From positions 98,962-162,961 of the forward strand of contig JACPEA010000008.1 in assembly GCA_016183765.1 (NCBI GenBank): 64,000 bases of DNA, written 5' to 3'. The first letter of the stretch is position 1; every line of letters starts with the position of its first letter. Source of the stretch: Bacteroidota bacterium. Its GTDB lineage: Bacteria > Bacteroidota > Bacteroidia > Chitinophagales > Chitinophagaceae. The position numbers and the translations under genes are program-made. The notes beneath the pieces are model-generated. The model was not told the origin of the DNA. It made no database searches and saw only the letters and a program-made list of their open reading frames with translations. Positions 1 to 8,527 of the stretch are shown piece by piece.

Positions 1-628
1 TGTTGACAAGACCATGGCCCGACAGATCTGGAACAGTGAGAACAATGAGGACTGGGCGCAGATCCTGAAAGACAATCCCCTGCCCGAGAGCATTGACTTT
101 TATGCCAAGGCCGATTACGTGAACAACGATAGCCTGGCTAAGATCTCAGCCAACCTGATGGCCGCATATGGCAACCAGATCACCGACCTGAAATACCCGC
201 AAAAACTGGTAAACAACCTGAACGAAAGGGCATCCAAGATCGGGCTGGTATTCCTGGTGGTAGCGATCATTCTGGGCCTGATCGTGACTTTCAGTATCGA
301 TAACACGATCCGCCTGGCCATGTTCAGTAACCGCTTCCTGATCAAAACCATGCAGATGGTGGGCGCCACCCGTGGTTTTATTGTAAAACCTTTGGATATC
401 CGGGCGCTGATCAATGGACTGATCAGTTCAGGGATCGCTATCGTATTGTTATTCTCGATCATCAGTTGGGCAGAAAGCCAGTTCGAACCGTTGAAAGCGG
501 TACGTGACACCAAACTTACCATCATCCTCTTTGGCGGACTGATCGTTCTGGGCATCGGCATCTCCGTTTACAGCACGCACCGGAGTGTGATGAAATACCT
601 GAAGATGAAACTGGACGATCTATATTAG
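1..628 (+). CDS. ftsX: Cell division protein FtsX, 3' part
   Basis: The reading frame is open from the window edge, so the gene begins upstream; the ATG at 14 is internal. About 208 residues of a protein usually near 290 are visible. FtsX is the membrane subunit of the FtsEX ABC-type complex, which activates septal peptidoglycan hydrolases at division. The visible part has the end of the large periplasmic loop followed by three membrane segments (around residues 76-96, 133-155 and 168-190 from the ATG), matching the last three of FtsX's four helices. DUF3098 and uppP follow, the usual Bacteroidota order. Confidence 0.85.
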   Translation, partial: VDKTMARQIWNSENNEDWAQILKDNPLPESIDFYAKADYVNNDSLAKISANLMAAYGNQITDLKYPQKLVNNLNERASKIGLVFLVVAIILGLIVTFSIDNTIRLAMFSNRFLIKTMQMVGATRGFIVKPLDIRALINGLISSGIAIVLLFSIISWAESQFEPLKAVRDTKLTIILFGGLIVLGIGISVYSTHRSVMKYLKMKLDDLY

Positions 629-700
629 AGGCGGGGATCTGACAATAAAATATCTTCTGCCCAACTAAAAATCTATCTTACACTCTTACAAAACAATACC

Positions 701-949
701 ATGAGCGAACAAAAGCAAAACGTAAACTCTACCTTATTTACCAAAGACAATTATACCTGGATGCTGATTGGCGGTGCGGTGATTGCTTTGGGCATGTTCC
801 TGATGAGCGGCGGCAAAAGCACTGACCCAAAAGTGTTCAACACAAATGAGGTATATGGCACTACCCGTATCACCATTGCTCCCATCCTGATCGTGCTGGG
901 CCTGCTGATAGAGGTTTATGCCATTTTCAAGAAACAAAAGACCGCCTAA
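701..949 (+). CDS. DUF3098 family small membrane protein
   Basis: An 82-residue protein with two hydrophobic helices (about residues 19-39 and 59-77) joined by a short polar loop. It matches the Bacteroidota DUF3098 family by size, topology and position between ftsX and uppP. The function is unknown; a role in envelope biogenesis or division is suggested only by neighbourhood. A terminator-like hairpin follows at 973-995. Confidence 0.8.
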   Translation: MSEQKQNVNSTLFTKDNYTWMLIGGAVIALGMFLMSGGKSTDPKVFNTNEVYGTTRITIAPILIVLGLLIEVYAIFKKQKTA

Positions 950-972
950 ACGGCAACCAAACCTGAATAACC

Positions 973-995
973 AGCGGTGCGTGCACCGCTTTTTT
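973..995 (+). terminator. Rho-independent terminator after the ftsX-DUF3098 genes
   Basis: AGCGGTGC and GCACCGCT form a GC-rich stem directly followed by six T residues. It lies 24 nt after the DUF3098 stop codon. A second, T-less hairpin follows at 1001-1023. Confidence 0.75.
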
Positions 996-1000
996 GTTGA

Positions 1001-1023
1001 TAAGTGGATTGAGAATCCACTTA
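1001..1023 (+). promoter_or_regulatory. Hairpin in the uppP leader
   Basis: TAAGTGGATT and AATCCACTTA are perfect 10-bp arms around the 3-nt loop GAG, ending 33 nt before the uppP start. No T-run follows, so it is not a standard terminator. It may be an RNA element in the uppP leader or a stabilising end of the upstream transcript. Confidence 0.5.
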
Positions 1024-1056
1024 TCTGTCAATCCGCCAATCCCAAACCAACCTGTT

Positions 1057-1854
1057 ATGACAATTTTTGAAGCAGTAATCATTGCAATAGTAGAAGGCCT
1101 TACCGAGTTCCTGCCCATTTCTTCCACCGGGCATATGATCATTGTCAGTTCTTTCCTGCAGATCTCCGGCGACCCTTTTACCAAACTGTTCGAAGTGGCC
1201 ATCCAGTTCGGCGCCATCCTTTCTGTGGTGGTATTGTACTGGAAAAAATTTTTCCCGCTGAACCGTTTCAATTTCTATGTTAAACTGATCGTTGCCGTAA
1301 TACCTGCGCTGGCATTGGGCGCTTTTTTCTCCGATAAGATCGACGAACTGCTGGAAAGTCCGTTAACAGTTTCTATTACCATGCTGGCAGGTGGTTTTAT
1401 CCTGTTGTTCATTGACAGGCTCTTTCAACAACATACCATCGAAAAAGAGGAAGACATCAGTTTCTTCAAAGCTTTCACGATCGGCATCTGGCAATGTGTG
1501 GCTATGATTCCCGGCATCAGCCGCAGTGCTGCCAGTATCATCGGGGGTATGCAGCAGAAACTGACACGCAACCTGGCCGCCGAATTCTCCTTTTTCCTTG
1601 CAGTACCCACCATGGCGGCAGCCACTGGTTACAAATTACTGAAAGCGTATAAGGATAGTCCCGAACTGTTGTTCGACAAACATAACCTGTTGACCCTGGC
1701 TGTAGGGAACCTGGTAGCGTTCATCGTGGCCCAGCTGGCCATCAGGTTCTTCATCGGTTTCCTGCAGAAACATGGCTTCAGACTGTTTGGCTGGTACCGG
1801 GTCATCGTTGGCGCAGTTCTACTGGCGCTGGTGCTGACGGGATACCTGAAATAA
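1057..1854 (+). CDS. uppP: Undecaprenyl-diphosphate phosphatase UppP/BacA
   Basis: A 265-residue polytopic membrane enzyme that dephosphorylates undecaprenyl diphosphate, recycling the lipid carrier for peptidoglycan and polysaccharide synthesis; family members confer bacitracin tolerance. The N-terminal catalytic motif EGLTEFLPISSTGH is at residues 13-26 and the second motif PGISRS at about 152-157. I chose the ATG at 1057 because family members start just before the first motif; an upstream in-frame start at 994 would lie inside the terminator and hairpin region. It follows ftsX and DUF3098 as in other Bacteroidota. Confidence 0.93.
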   Translation: MTIFEAVIIAIVEGLTEFLPISSTGHMIIVSSFLQISGDPFTKLFEVAIQFGAILSVVVLYWKKFFPLNRFNFYVKLIVAVIPALALGAFFSDKIDELLESPLTVSITMLAGGFILLFIDRLFQQHTIEKEEDISFFKAFTIGIWQCVAMIPGISRSAASIIGGMQQKLTRNLAAEFSFFLAVPTMAAATGYKLLKAYKDSPELLFDKHNLLTLAVGNLVAFIVAQLAIRFFIGFLQKHGFRLFGWYRVIVGAVLLALVLTGYLK

Positions 1855-1862
1855 ACAGGAAT

Positions 1863-1976
1863 GAACAATTAAGAATGGATAATGTCGGACCAAGTATCCG
1901 CCAAGTATAGTGATGAACAGGAATACCTGGCACCATATCCGGAATAATTCTTAATTTTTAATTCTTAATTCTCAAC
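1863..1976. repeat. Intergenic inverted repeat, AATTAAG word type
   Basis: The right arm (1936-1976), read in reverse complement, is a run of 7-nt words AATTAAG/AATTAAA/AATTAAG/AATTATT. The left arm (1864-1886) carries a shorter matching copy (CAATTAAGAATGGATAAT). It fills the gap between uppP and the MFS gene. It has the same architecture as the other word-repeat hairpins in this window, with a different word. Confidence 0.6.
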
Positions 1977-1985
1977 TACTGCTAC

Positions 1986-3302
1986 ATGAAGACTGCCCCA
2001 AAGAAAGTCATCACTGGCTGGGCTATGTACGACTGGGCCAACAGCGTATACAACCTGGTTATCACATCCACCATATTTCCTGCCTACTACGAAGCGGTGA
2101 CCGGCGATAACAATGATGCCACTTCCAACGATACGGTGCAACTGTTCGGAAGGGAGTTTGTCAACACATCCCTTTACCAGTATGCCCTGGGCATTGCTTT
2201 CCTGGTGGTAGCCTTTATTTCACCTTTGCTTTCTTCCATTGCCGATTACAAGGGTAATAAAAAACAGTTCCTTTTCTTTTTCTGTACCATGGGAAGCATC
2301 GCCTGTGGCGCTTTGTTCTTCTTTGATTCGCATAACCTGGCCTATGGATTGGTTTGCCTGATCATGGCCTGCATCGGTTTCTGGGGCAGCCTGGTATTTT
2401 ATAATTCCTACCTGCCCGAGATTGCCGCACCGGAAGACCAGGATAGGGTCAGCGCCAAAGGATTTGCCATGGGGTATATTGGCAGTGTGATCCTGCAGAT
2501 CATTTGTTTTGTATTTGTACTGAAGCCTGACTTGTTTGGTATCACCGTAGGTAAAGCCTCCCAGATCTCTTTTCTGCTGGTAGGCATCTGGTGGTGGGGC
2601 TTTGGGCAGTTTGCACTGAACCGTTTACCCAAGGGAACCCCGCTTGCCAAGAAAAGTGATCATGGAAGCATCTTCACCTATGGTTACCGCGAGTTAAACA
2701 AAGTATGGAAACAGGTAAGCCATATGCCTGTGCTGAAAAGGTACCTGGGCGCTTTCTTCTTTTATAATATGGGGGTACAAACGGTTATGCTGGCAGCCAC
2801 TTTGTATGGCAAGAGCGAATTGAACATCCCTACGACCAACCTAATCATTGCCATCCTCATCATTCAGCTGGTGGCCATACCCGGCGCCTACCTGATTGCA
2901 AAACTCTCTGATACCATTGGTAATTTTCGCGCACTGATGGTTACGGTATCCCTCTGGATCCTGCTCTGCGTGATCGGCTACCTGTTACCCAGGGACGGCA
3001 TCAATGAATTCTATGGCCTGGCTGTAGTGGTCGGTTTTGTGATGGGAGGCATACAGTCGCTCAGCCGCAGTACCTACGCCAAATTAATGCCCGAAACGCA
3101 CGACACCACTTCTTTTTTCAGTTTCTATGACGTGACTGAGAAGATTGCGATCGTGATCGGCATGTTCAGCTTCGGCTATATCAACGAGATCAGCGGCTCA
3201 CAAAGAAATTCGGTACTGGCGCTGGTGGTTTTCTTTGCCATTGGCCTGGTATTGCTGATCTTTGCTTCTGCAGGAAAACACAAACAGGGACAAGTCAACT
3301 AA
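1986..3302 (+). CDS. MFS transporter, UMF1 (Atg22-like) family
   Basis: A 438-residue integral membrane protein with about 12 hydrophobic segments. The N-terminal stretch GWAMYDWANSVYN is typical of the UMF1 branch of the major facilitator superfamily, related to the vacuolar efflux protein Atg22. The substrate is not known; Atg22 exports amino acids from yeast vacuoles, but that cannot be transferred to bacteria with confidence. The stop is 1 nt from the ATG of the MBL hydrolase, so the two are probably co-transcribed. Confidence 0.85.
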   Translation: MKTAPKKVITGWAMYDWANSVYNLVITSTIFPAYYEAVTGDNNDATSNDTVQLFGREFVNTSLYQYALGIAFLVVAFISPLLSSIADYKGNKKQFLFFFCTMGSIACGALFFFDSHNLAYGLVCLIMACIGFWGSLVFYNSYLPEIAAPEDQDRVSAKGFAMGYIGSVILQIICFVFVLKPDLFGITVGKASQISFLLVGIWWWGFGQFALNRLPKGTPLAKKSDHGSIFTYGYRELNKVWKQVSHMPVLKRYLGAFFFYNMGVQTVMLAATLYGKSELNIPTTNLIIAILIIQLVAIPGAYLIAKLSDTIGNFRALMVTVSLWILLCVIGYLLPRDGINEFYGLAVVVGFVMGGIQSLSRSTYAKLMPETHDTTSFFSFYDVTEKIAIVIGMFSFGYINEISGSQRNSVLALVVFFAIGLVLLIFASAGKHKQGQVN

Positions 3303-3303
3303 C

Positions 3304-4173
3304 ATGCAACTCTATACCATCAATACCGGTTATTTTAAACTCGACGGCGGCGCCATGTTTGGCGTGGTACCCAAGAGTATCTGGAATAAACTGAATCCAT
3401 CGGATGACAATAATATGTGCCCCTGGGCGCTTCGTTCCCTACTGATCGAGGACGGCAACCGCCTCATCCTCATAGATAATGGTATGGGAGACAAACAGGA
3501 TGCCAAATTCTTCGGACACTATTACCTCCATGGGAACGACACGCTTGATACATCGCTGGCCAGGCATGGTTTTACCCGGGCCGACATCACGGATGTAGTG
3601 CTGACCCACCTGCATTTTGACCATTGCGGGGGTAGTATTGTGCGGGAAGGCGATCTGCTGGTACCCGCATTTCCCAACGCGGTTTACTGGAGCAACGAGG
3701 ACCACTGGAAATGGGCCACGGCTCCCAATGACCGGGAAAAAGCTTCTTTCCTCAAAGAAAACATCCTGCCCATCAAAGAAAGCGGTCAGCTGGAATTTAT
3801 CGATGTTCCGGGAAAAAACATGACACCCAACGGCCTGTTGGGTAGTACCCCCTTTACCGAAAACATAGTTATGCGTTTTGTCAATGGCCATACCGATAAA
3901 ATGATGCTGCCACAGATCAGTTTCGGGGGAAAAACACTGGTGTATATGGCCGATCTGCTGCCTTCTGTTGGACATATACCCCTGCCTTATGTGATGGCCT
4001 ATGATATGTTTCCGCTAACAACCCTGCAGGAGAAAAAAAGCTTTTTACAGGAAGCGGTGGACAAGGACTATATCCTCTTCTTCGAACACGACCCCGTGAA
4101 TGAATGTTGCACCCTGCATGCTACCGAAAAAGGTATCCGGCCAAAGGAGGTATGTAAGCTTTCCGAGCTGTAG
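3304..4173 (+). CDS. MBL-fold metallo-hydrolase
   Basis: A 289-residue cytoplasmic protein of the metallo-beta-lactamase superfamily. The zinc signature THLHFDHCGG (HxHxDH) is near residues 101-110, with later ligand candidates in NGHTDK (about 197), ADLLPSVGH (about 217) and FFEHD (about 260). The layout resembles the AHL-lactonase/quorum-quenching-like hydrolases, but the substrate cannot be read from sequence. The ATG at 3304 almost abuts the MFS stop; an upstream in-frame start at 3262 would overlap the MFS gene by about 40 nt. Confidence 0.85.
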   Translation: MQLYTINTGYFKLDGGAMFGVVPKSIWNKLNPSDDNNMCPWALRSLLIEDGNRLILIDNGMGDKQDAKFFGHYYLHGNDTLDTSLARHGFTRADITDVVLTHLHFDHCGGSIVREGDLLVPAFPNAVYWSNEDHWKWATAPNDREKASFLKENILPIKESGQLEFIDVPGKNMTPNGLLGSTPFTENIVMRFVNGHTDKMMLPQISFGGKTLVYMADLLPSVGHIPLPYVMAYDMFPLTTLQEKKSFLQEAVDKDYILFFEHDPVNECCTLHATEKGIRPKEVCKLSEL

Positions 4174-4307
4174 CACTACAAGCCGTAGGATTTGTCTACG
4201 CAATTTTCCGTGATAACACCGGGCAGATTCAGTGATTTTAATTGTGCTTTCACAAATGAGATAGCTAATTTGGGCGGAGGAATTGTTCTCAACAAAACCG
4301 ATATCCA

Positions 4308-4640
4308 ATGTCCAAGAACCAGATAGCATGCTGTCCCGGCTGTGGCGGGCGCATACCCTTCAAAAAATTTCTGCAGCTGAACAATTATTCAGTCACCAAT
4401 TGCAGTACCTGCAATGCCCGCATTGAGATCTCCAACAGAACCGCCAACGCCATCATTGCAGCCATATCAGGCGTGGTCTCCGCCGCCTCCATTATCATGG
4501 GCGCTTATATCGGTCAGAAAGATTATGAGTCCTGGGTGGGAGGATTACTTTTCGGTACAGGTGTTGCCACATTGATCATTATACTGATCTGTCGTTATGC
4601 CTACCGGCATTCACAACTGAACCGTATACAACTTGAATAA
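4308..4640 (+). CDS. Small zinc-ribbon membrane protein
   Basis: I do not recognise a named family. The 110 residues start with a rubredoxin-like ribbon, CPGCG near residue 9-13 and CSTCN near 33-37, suitable for one zinc ion. Two membrane helices follow (about 48-68 and 78-97), with a short basic tail. A zinc ribbon plus two helices is a common arrangement in small uncharacterised membrane proteins. It ends 15 nt from the stop of the convergent DUF3108 gene. Confidence 0.6.
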   Translation: MSKNQIACCPGCGGRIPFKKFLQLNNYSVTNCSTCNARIEISNRTANAIIAAISGVVSAASIIMGAYIGQKDYESWVGGLLFGTGVATLIIILICRYAYRHSQLNRIQLE

Positions 4641-4655
4641 CTGTTGGGGAGGAAT

Positions 4656-5471
4656 TTACCGGAAACTGATCATGGAGCTGAGCGGATAACGCAGGTTCCG
4701 GTATTGCATCATATCTACTTTCACACTACCCACCACGATCGGGCTTTCGATCCGCAATGGGATATGATTGGCGTCATCACTCACCCAAACCGTCATCTTC
4801 TCTCCCCCTTCAAACATGGTACCCTTTACCAGTAAAGGTTTGAACTTGATGGCCCTGAATTTTCCATACTTGGTCTTGATCACATCCTTACCCAGGTACT
4901 TGATGTAGAGATTGAATACCTCATTATCGAGGAACATAGAGAAAGGGATCTTCTCTTCGGGCTGGTATTTGCTGTAATCAATATTTCGCGCATAATAAAT
5001 GGAACTCAGCACATCCTGTATACAAGCGGGGATCTTGTACACGCCATCCGTGGTTACTGCGGTATTTGCCTGGTAATTGAATGTGATGTTCTCGTGTTTC
5101 TTAAACCCGCCTTCTTCCACATGACGGATGAATTTCATGGGTTTCAGGTTAGCGGTGTCGATATAAGTTTCGTAACGGTCGCGTACTTTAAAGATCCAGT
5201 CGTAGCTAGGGTTTGAGGTACCTGTACCCACAACATGGTATACCGGTTTGTTATTCAGGTATGTTTGTGTAACCGTGAACTGTGCCGTACCGGCATTGAT
5301 ATAAAGGCCCACTACCGAATAAAATACATTGTACGAAATATTCTCTGCATCCTGGAATGCCAGGTTACGGATACCACCACAGAATTCTGAAAAGGGGGAA
5401 ACAGCAGGCGCCGGTTGCCAGCTTACTGCCGGGATCAACAAAAACAGAAGGACAAACTTTTTCAAAGCCAT
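4656..5471 (-). CDS. DUF3108 domain-containing exported protein
   Basis: A 271-residue protein with a cleavable signal peptide (MALKKFVLLFLLIPAVS) and a beta-rich body typical of DUF3108, a periplasmic family of unknown function common in Bacteroidota. I chose the ATG at 5471 because it gives a proper signal peptide and begins 1 nt after the stop of the upstream flippase-like gene, implying coupled translation. An earlier in-frame start at 5522 would overlap that gene by about 50 nt. Confidence 0.8.
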   Translation of the reverse strand: MALKKFVLLFLLIPAVSWQPAPAVSPFSEFCGGIRNLAFQDAENISYNVFYSVVGLYINAGTAQFTVTQTYLNNKPVYHVVGTGTSNPSYDWIFKVRDRYETYIDTANLKPMKFIRHVEEGGFKKHENITFNYQANTAVTTDGVYKIPACIQDVLSSIYYARNIDYSKYQPEEKIPFSMFLDNEVFNLYIKYLGKDVIKTKYGKFRAIKFKPLLVKGTMFEGGEKMTVWVSDDANHIPLRIESPIVVGSVKVDMMQYRNLRYPLSSMISFR

Positions 5472-5472
5472 A

Positions 5473-6450
5473 CTATTTATTTCTGAACAATCTGATTCCC
5501 AGGATAAACACGCTGCCCGCAATAGCCGGAATAATCAGGTTGATGATCCAGATACCTGCGGCCGTAGCAACAATACCAAGGATATTGGTGCTCAGCAAGC
5601 CGAATAACTGCAAACTCACTTTACCCCGGAAGCCCAATTCCGCCAACGTTATGGAAGGCACAATGGCCAGCACCAGGAACATGACCGCGATCAGGCAAAC
5701 AGCATCCTGCCAGGGAATATGCACTTCAAATACCTGCAACAACAACACATACTGGGTCACAAATACAACGTACCTGAGCGCAGAAAGAAACAAAATCCTT
5801 GTTAATTCTTTCCAGTGAAAATCTTCCAGCTTCTGCACAAAGAACTTATGACGGGCTATCCACGGTACTTTTTCAAGCAATTGCACACACCATGACAACC
5901 TGAAATACAGCAGGATGAAAAGCAGCATACCTATACTAACGACATACAACAATCCATCCAGCCAGAACAATGACAGACCCTGCAGCTGACTGCTCTGGTC
6001 CAGTATATATATGCGAAGGTACAGCAGTGCAGATAAACCTGTCACAAAAGTCACGATGATCAGGCTCATATTGCCCACAACCGATAAAAGGATGCCCCGC
6101 AAACGATTGCCCTCGTCCAGGTACAGGACACGCCCGGCAGTTTCCCCTACGCGGTTAATGGTGTTGAAACCTACCGCCTGCCCGGCAAATACCGCCCGGA
6201 GTGCGCGACCCAGGGATACCTTCTGTACCCCTTGTACCAACAATTGCCATTTACGGGCTTCTATTCCCCAGTTCAGGAACATCAAAACAATCACCCCGAC
6301 CAGTTTTGCCAGTTGGGGACCATGAAATGCTGCCTGTATCAGGTGCCACGACTGCTGAACATCGCCCTGGTGCTGTATCTGCCGGTAAATGGAATAGGCT
6401 AACCAGACAAAGAGTACCGGTCCGATGAAATAATTCAGGAATATTTTCAA
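5473..6450 (-). CDS. Lysylphosphatidylglycerol synthase TM-region/flippase-like protein
   Basis: A 325-residue polytopic protein with about eight hydrophobic helices, resembling the membrane domain of MprF and the UPF0104/AglD group. Members without the synthase domain are thought to flip lipids or to assist glycosyltransfer. The motif-bearing stretch AGQAVGFNTINRVGETAGR (about residues 88-106) resembles the family's conserved early region. No catalytic domain is attached. It is transcribed ahead of the DUF3108 gene; the substrate is unknown. Confidence 0.75.
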   Translation of the reverse strand: MKIFLNYFIGPVLFVWLAYSIYRQIQHQGDVQQSWHLIQAAFHGPQLAKLVGVIVLMFLNWGIEARKWQLLVQGVQKVSLGRALRAVFAGQAVGFNTINRVGETAGRVLYLDEGNRLRGILLSVVGNMSLIIVTFVTGLSALLYLRIYILDQSSQLQGLSLFWLDGLLYVVSIGMLLFILLYFRLSWCVQLLEKVPWIARHKFFVQKLEDFHWKELTRILFLSALRYVVFVTQYVLLLQVFEVHIPWQDAVCLIAVMFLVLAIVPSITLAELGFRGKVSLQLFGLLSTNILGIVATAAGIWIINLIIPAIAGSVFILGIRLFRNK

Positions 6451-6527
6451 TCGCTTGTTCAGAAAAGGCAGTATTAGTTATACCGTGCAAAGAACGGTGA
6501 TCGGTAGCAGATAGAAAAGTCGGGGAG

Positions 6528-6680
6528 AATCGTCAATCGTGAGTGGTCAGTGGTGAGTAGGGAGTGACGTTTATGGACGACTCACGATTGACCACTCACG
6601 ATTGCCTATTGACGACTCACTACCCATTCACCCATTCACTCATTCACTCATCCACTCATCCACTCATTCAATTATTGCCC
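6528..6680. repeat. Intergenic inverted repeat, GTGAGTA/ACTCACG type
   Basis: The left arm (6529-6566) is made of CGTCAAT/CGTGAGT/GGTGAGT-like words. The right arm (6577-6680) is made of ACTCACG/ATTGACC words and runs out into 8-nt words CATTCACT/CATCCACT. The arms are mutually complementary and could form a long imperfect hairpin. It occupies the divergent gap between the flippase-like gene and ruvC. Related elements are at 10266, 15087, 22249, 36700 and 44913. Confidence 0.8.
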
Positions 6681-6713
6681 ATTCCCTCCAACACCGTATT
6701 TTCACCTGTGAGA

Positions 6714-7274
6714 ATGAAAAAGACCGATATCATATTAGGCATTGACCCGGGCACACAACTGATGGGTTATGCCCTGTTACGCATCCAGAACGGACAGCCG
6801 CAGGTTTTATTGATGGATGTGCTGAAGCTGACCAAAGAGAAAGACATTTACGCCCGCTTAGGAATGATACACAGCAAGGTCTGTGAACTGATCCAATTAT
6901 ACCAGCCCTCCAGTTTTGCCATTGAAGCCCCCTTTTTTGGCAAGAACGTACAAAGTATGCTGAAACTGGGGAGGGCCCAGGGGGTGGCCATTGCAGCCGC
7001 CATGCAGGCCAGCCTCCTCGTAACGGAATATTCACCCAAAAAAGTGAAACAATCCATCACCGGCAATGGTAATGCCGATAAGGAACAGGTGTGGCGAATG
7101 CTGCAACGTATACTCAGTATTGAAGAAAAACCCCAATATTTCGATGCCACCGACGCACTTGCCGTGGCCCTCTGCCATTACTACCAAAGCTCATCGGTGT
7201 TGGGTAAAGCCATAAAAGGGCTGAAAGGATGGGATGATTTTATCGCCAGGAATCCGGATAGGGTGAAGAAATGA
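6714..7274 (+). CDS. ruvC: Holliday junction resolvase RuvC
   Basis: A 186-residue endonuclease that cuts four-way junctions symmetrically with RuvAB. The four acidic active-site residues are visible: D11 in GIDPGT, E71 in AIEAPF, and D144 and D147 in FDATDAL. The ATG at 6714 gives the family's usual N-terminus; earlier in-frame starts would translate the ACTCACG repeat into a low-complexity peptide. It is monocistronic and divergent from the flippase-like gene. ruvA and ruvB are not in this window. Confidence 0.95.
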   Translation: MKKTDIILGIDPGTQLMGYALLRIQNGQPQVLLMDVLKLTKEKDIYARLGMIHSKVCELIQLYQPSSFAIEAPFFGKNVQSMLKLGRAQGVAIAAAMQASLLVTEYSPKKVKQSITGNGNADKEQVWRMLQRILSIEEKPQYFDATDALAVALCHYYQSSSVLGKAIKGLKGWDDFIARNPDRVKK

Positions 7275-7343
7275 CCAATGATCAACACATACCCCGGGAA
7301 TGACTGCACGCATTGCCGCGAATAATATATTTCGCCCCAACCC

Positions 7344-7733
7344 CTATAGGGCAGCCACCAGCTTCGCCTGAACTGCCTGCAGCTCTTCAGCAGACAATTT
7401 CAGTTTGGGCCTGTTAAAATTCAGGTCGTCGGCGCTGTTGATGGGGATCAGGTGCATATGGGCATGGGGCACTTCCAGTCCTACCACGCTGATACCACAA
7501 CGGTTACAGGGGAATGACCGCTCAATGGCATGGGCAATGGGTTTGGCAAACAGGAGCCATGCTGCCAGGTAATCATCAGCCACATCAAAGAACTTATCCG
7601 TTTCGGTTTTGGGTATTACCAGTACATGCCCCTCCACCAGGGGAAAAATATCGAGGAAAGCAAAGAATTGCTCATTCTCAGCAATCTTATAAGAAGGGAT
7701 CTCGCCCGCGATGATCTTTGAAAAAATGGTCAT
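7344..7733 (-). CDS. HIT family nucleotide-binding protein
   Basis: A 129-residue histidine-triad protein. The HIT motif HAHMH is at residues 90-94, followed by LIPI. Family members hydrolyse AMP-lysine, ADP- or dinucleotide-linked substrates. It is downstream of greA, separated by a strong terminator, so it probably has its own promoter or is reached by read-through. The pairing greA-HIT is frequent in Bacteroidota. Confidence 0.92.
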   Translation of the reverse strand: MTIFSKIIAGEIPSYKIAENEQFFAFLDIFPLVEGHVLVIPKTETDKFFDVADDYLAAWLLFAKPIAHAIERSFPCNRCGISVVGLEVPHAHMHLIPINSADDLNFNRPKLKLSAEELQAVQAKLVAAL

Positions 7734-7782
7734 GAAACAAAGCTTTTAGAACAGGAAAATTGAGCAATTTTGACCGGACTGC

Positions 7783-7820
7783 AAAAACTAAGCGCCAACA
7801 GAACTGCTGGCGCTTAGTTT
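7783..7820 (-). terminator. Rho-independent terminator after greA
   Basis: A 13-bp perfect stem, AAACTAAGCGCCA paired with its reverse complement, surrounds a 10-nt loop. It is followed on the minus strand by five T residues. It lies 44 nt after the greA stop codon. Confidence 0.85.
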
Positions 7821-7863
7821 ACTTTACAGAATGGAATTTACCGGGTAGTTATCCCGGGCTGGA

Positions 7864-8340
7864 TTACACGGTAATATCTTCTACTTTGAATTTCAGGATA
7901 CCGTTTGGTGCCTGAACCTCGGCGATATCGCCTTTTATCTTGCCCATCAAACCCTTACCAATAGGTGATCCTGCTGATATTTTTCCCTGTTTCAGGTCGG
8001 CTTCTTTTTCACCTACGATCTGGTAGGTCACCGTTTTCTTGGTAGCCATATTGGTGATGGTAACCTTGGTTAAAATGGTTACTTTACTGGTATCGATAGA
8101 ACTGGTGTCTACGATCTTCGCATTGGCGATCGCTCCTTCCAGTTGCTTGATTTTGGCCTCAAGCATGCCTTGCGACTCTTTGGCCGCATCATATTCTGCA
8201 TTTTCTTTCAGGTCGCCTTTTTCGCGGGCTTCCGCAATTGCGCGGGAAGAGGCCGGACGATCGACAGTTTTCATTTTTTGCAACTCTTCGCGCATCTTGT
8301 CAAACGTCTCCTTGGTCACATACATGGTAGCTTCACTCAT
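7864..8340 (-). CDS. greA: Transcription elongation factor GreA
   Basis: A 158-residue factor that inserts a coiled coil into the RNA polymerase secondary channel and stimulates transcript cleavage in backtracked complexes. The N-terminal coiled coil spans about residues 8-78, with the conserved turn DLKENAEYDAAKE near its middle. The C-terminal FKBP-like domain ends with the typical SPIGKGLMGK stretch. Length is normal. It is flanked by terminators on both sides. Confidence 0.95.
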   Translation of the reverse strand: MSEATMYVTKETFDKMREELQKMKTVDRPASSRAIAEAREKGDLKENAEYDAAKESQGMLEAKIKQLEGAIANAKIVDTSSIDTSKVTILTKVTITNMATKKTVTYQIVGEKEADLKQGKISAGSPIGKGLMGKIKGDIAEVQAPNGILKFKVEDITV

Positions 8341-8363
8341 AGTCTTACTGTTTAAGTAATGTC

Positions 8364-8399
8364 AAAAAAAATACAACGCCACATTTGACTGCGGCGTTG
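8364..8399 (-). terminator. Rho-independent terminator between the hydroxyacid dehydrogenase and greA
   Basis: CAACGCC and GGCGTTG form a 7-bp stem with a 12-nt loop, followed on the minus strand by TA and eight T residues. It ends the rsmA-dehydrogenase transcript. A TATTTTTG promoter-like box lies 9 nt upstream, so the hairpin could also sit at the very start of a greA transcript. Confidence 0.75.
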
Positions 8400-8407
8400 C
8401 ATAATAC

Positions 8408-8415
8408 CAAAAATA
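8408..8415 (-). promoter_or_regulatory. Candidate -7 box TATTTTTG upstream of greA
   Basis: This matches the Bacteroidetes -7 consensus TAnnTTTG. A transcript from here would start only a few bases before the terminator hairpin at 8364-8399, so it may be fortuitous or part of an attenuator. Confidence 0.35.
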
Positions 8416-8527
8416 AGAATTTCGGTCAAGATTTACCCGAAAAAGCGATTTTTTAACGATTTAAAACCGCCGAAACCAGCTAAAAACAGGAAAAAACCAG
8501 GGATTTACCGGTTTACCCCCACAGGAC

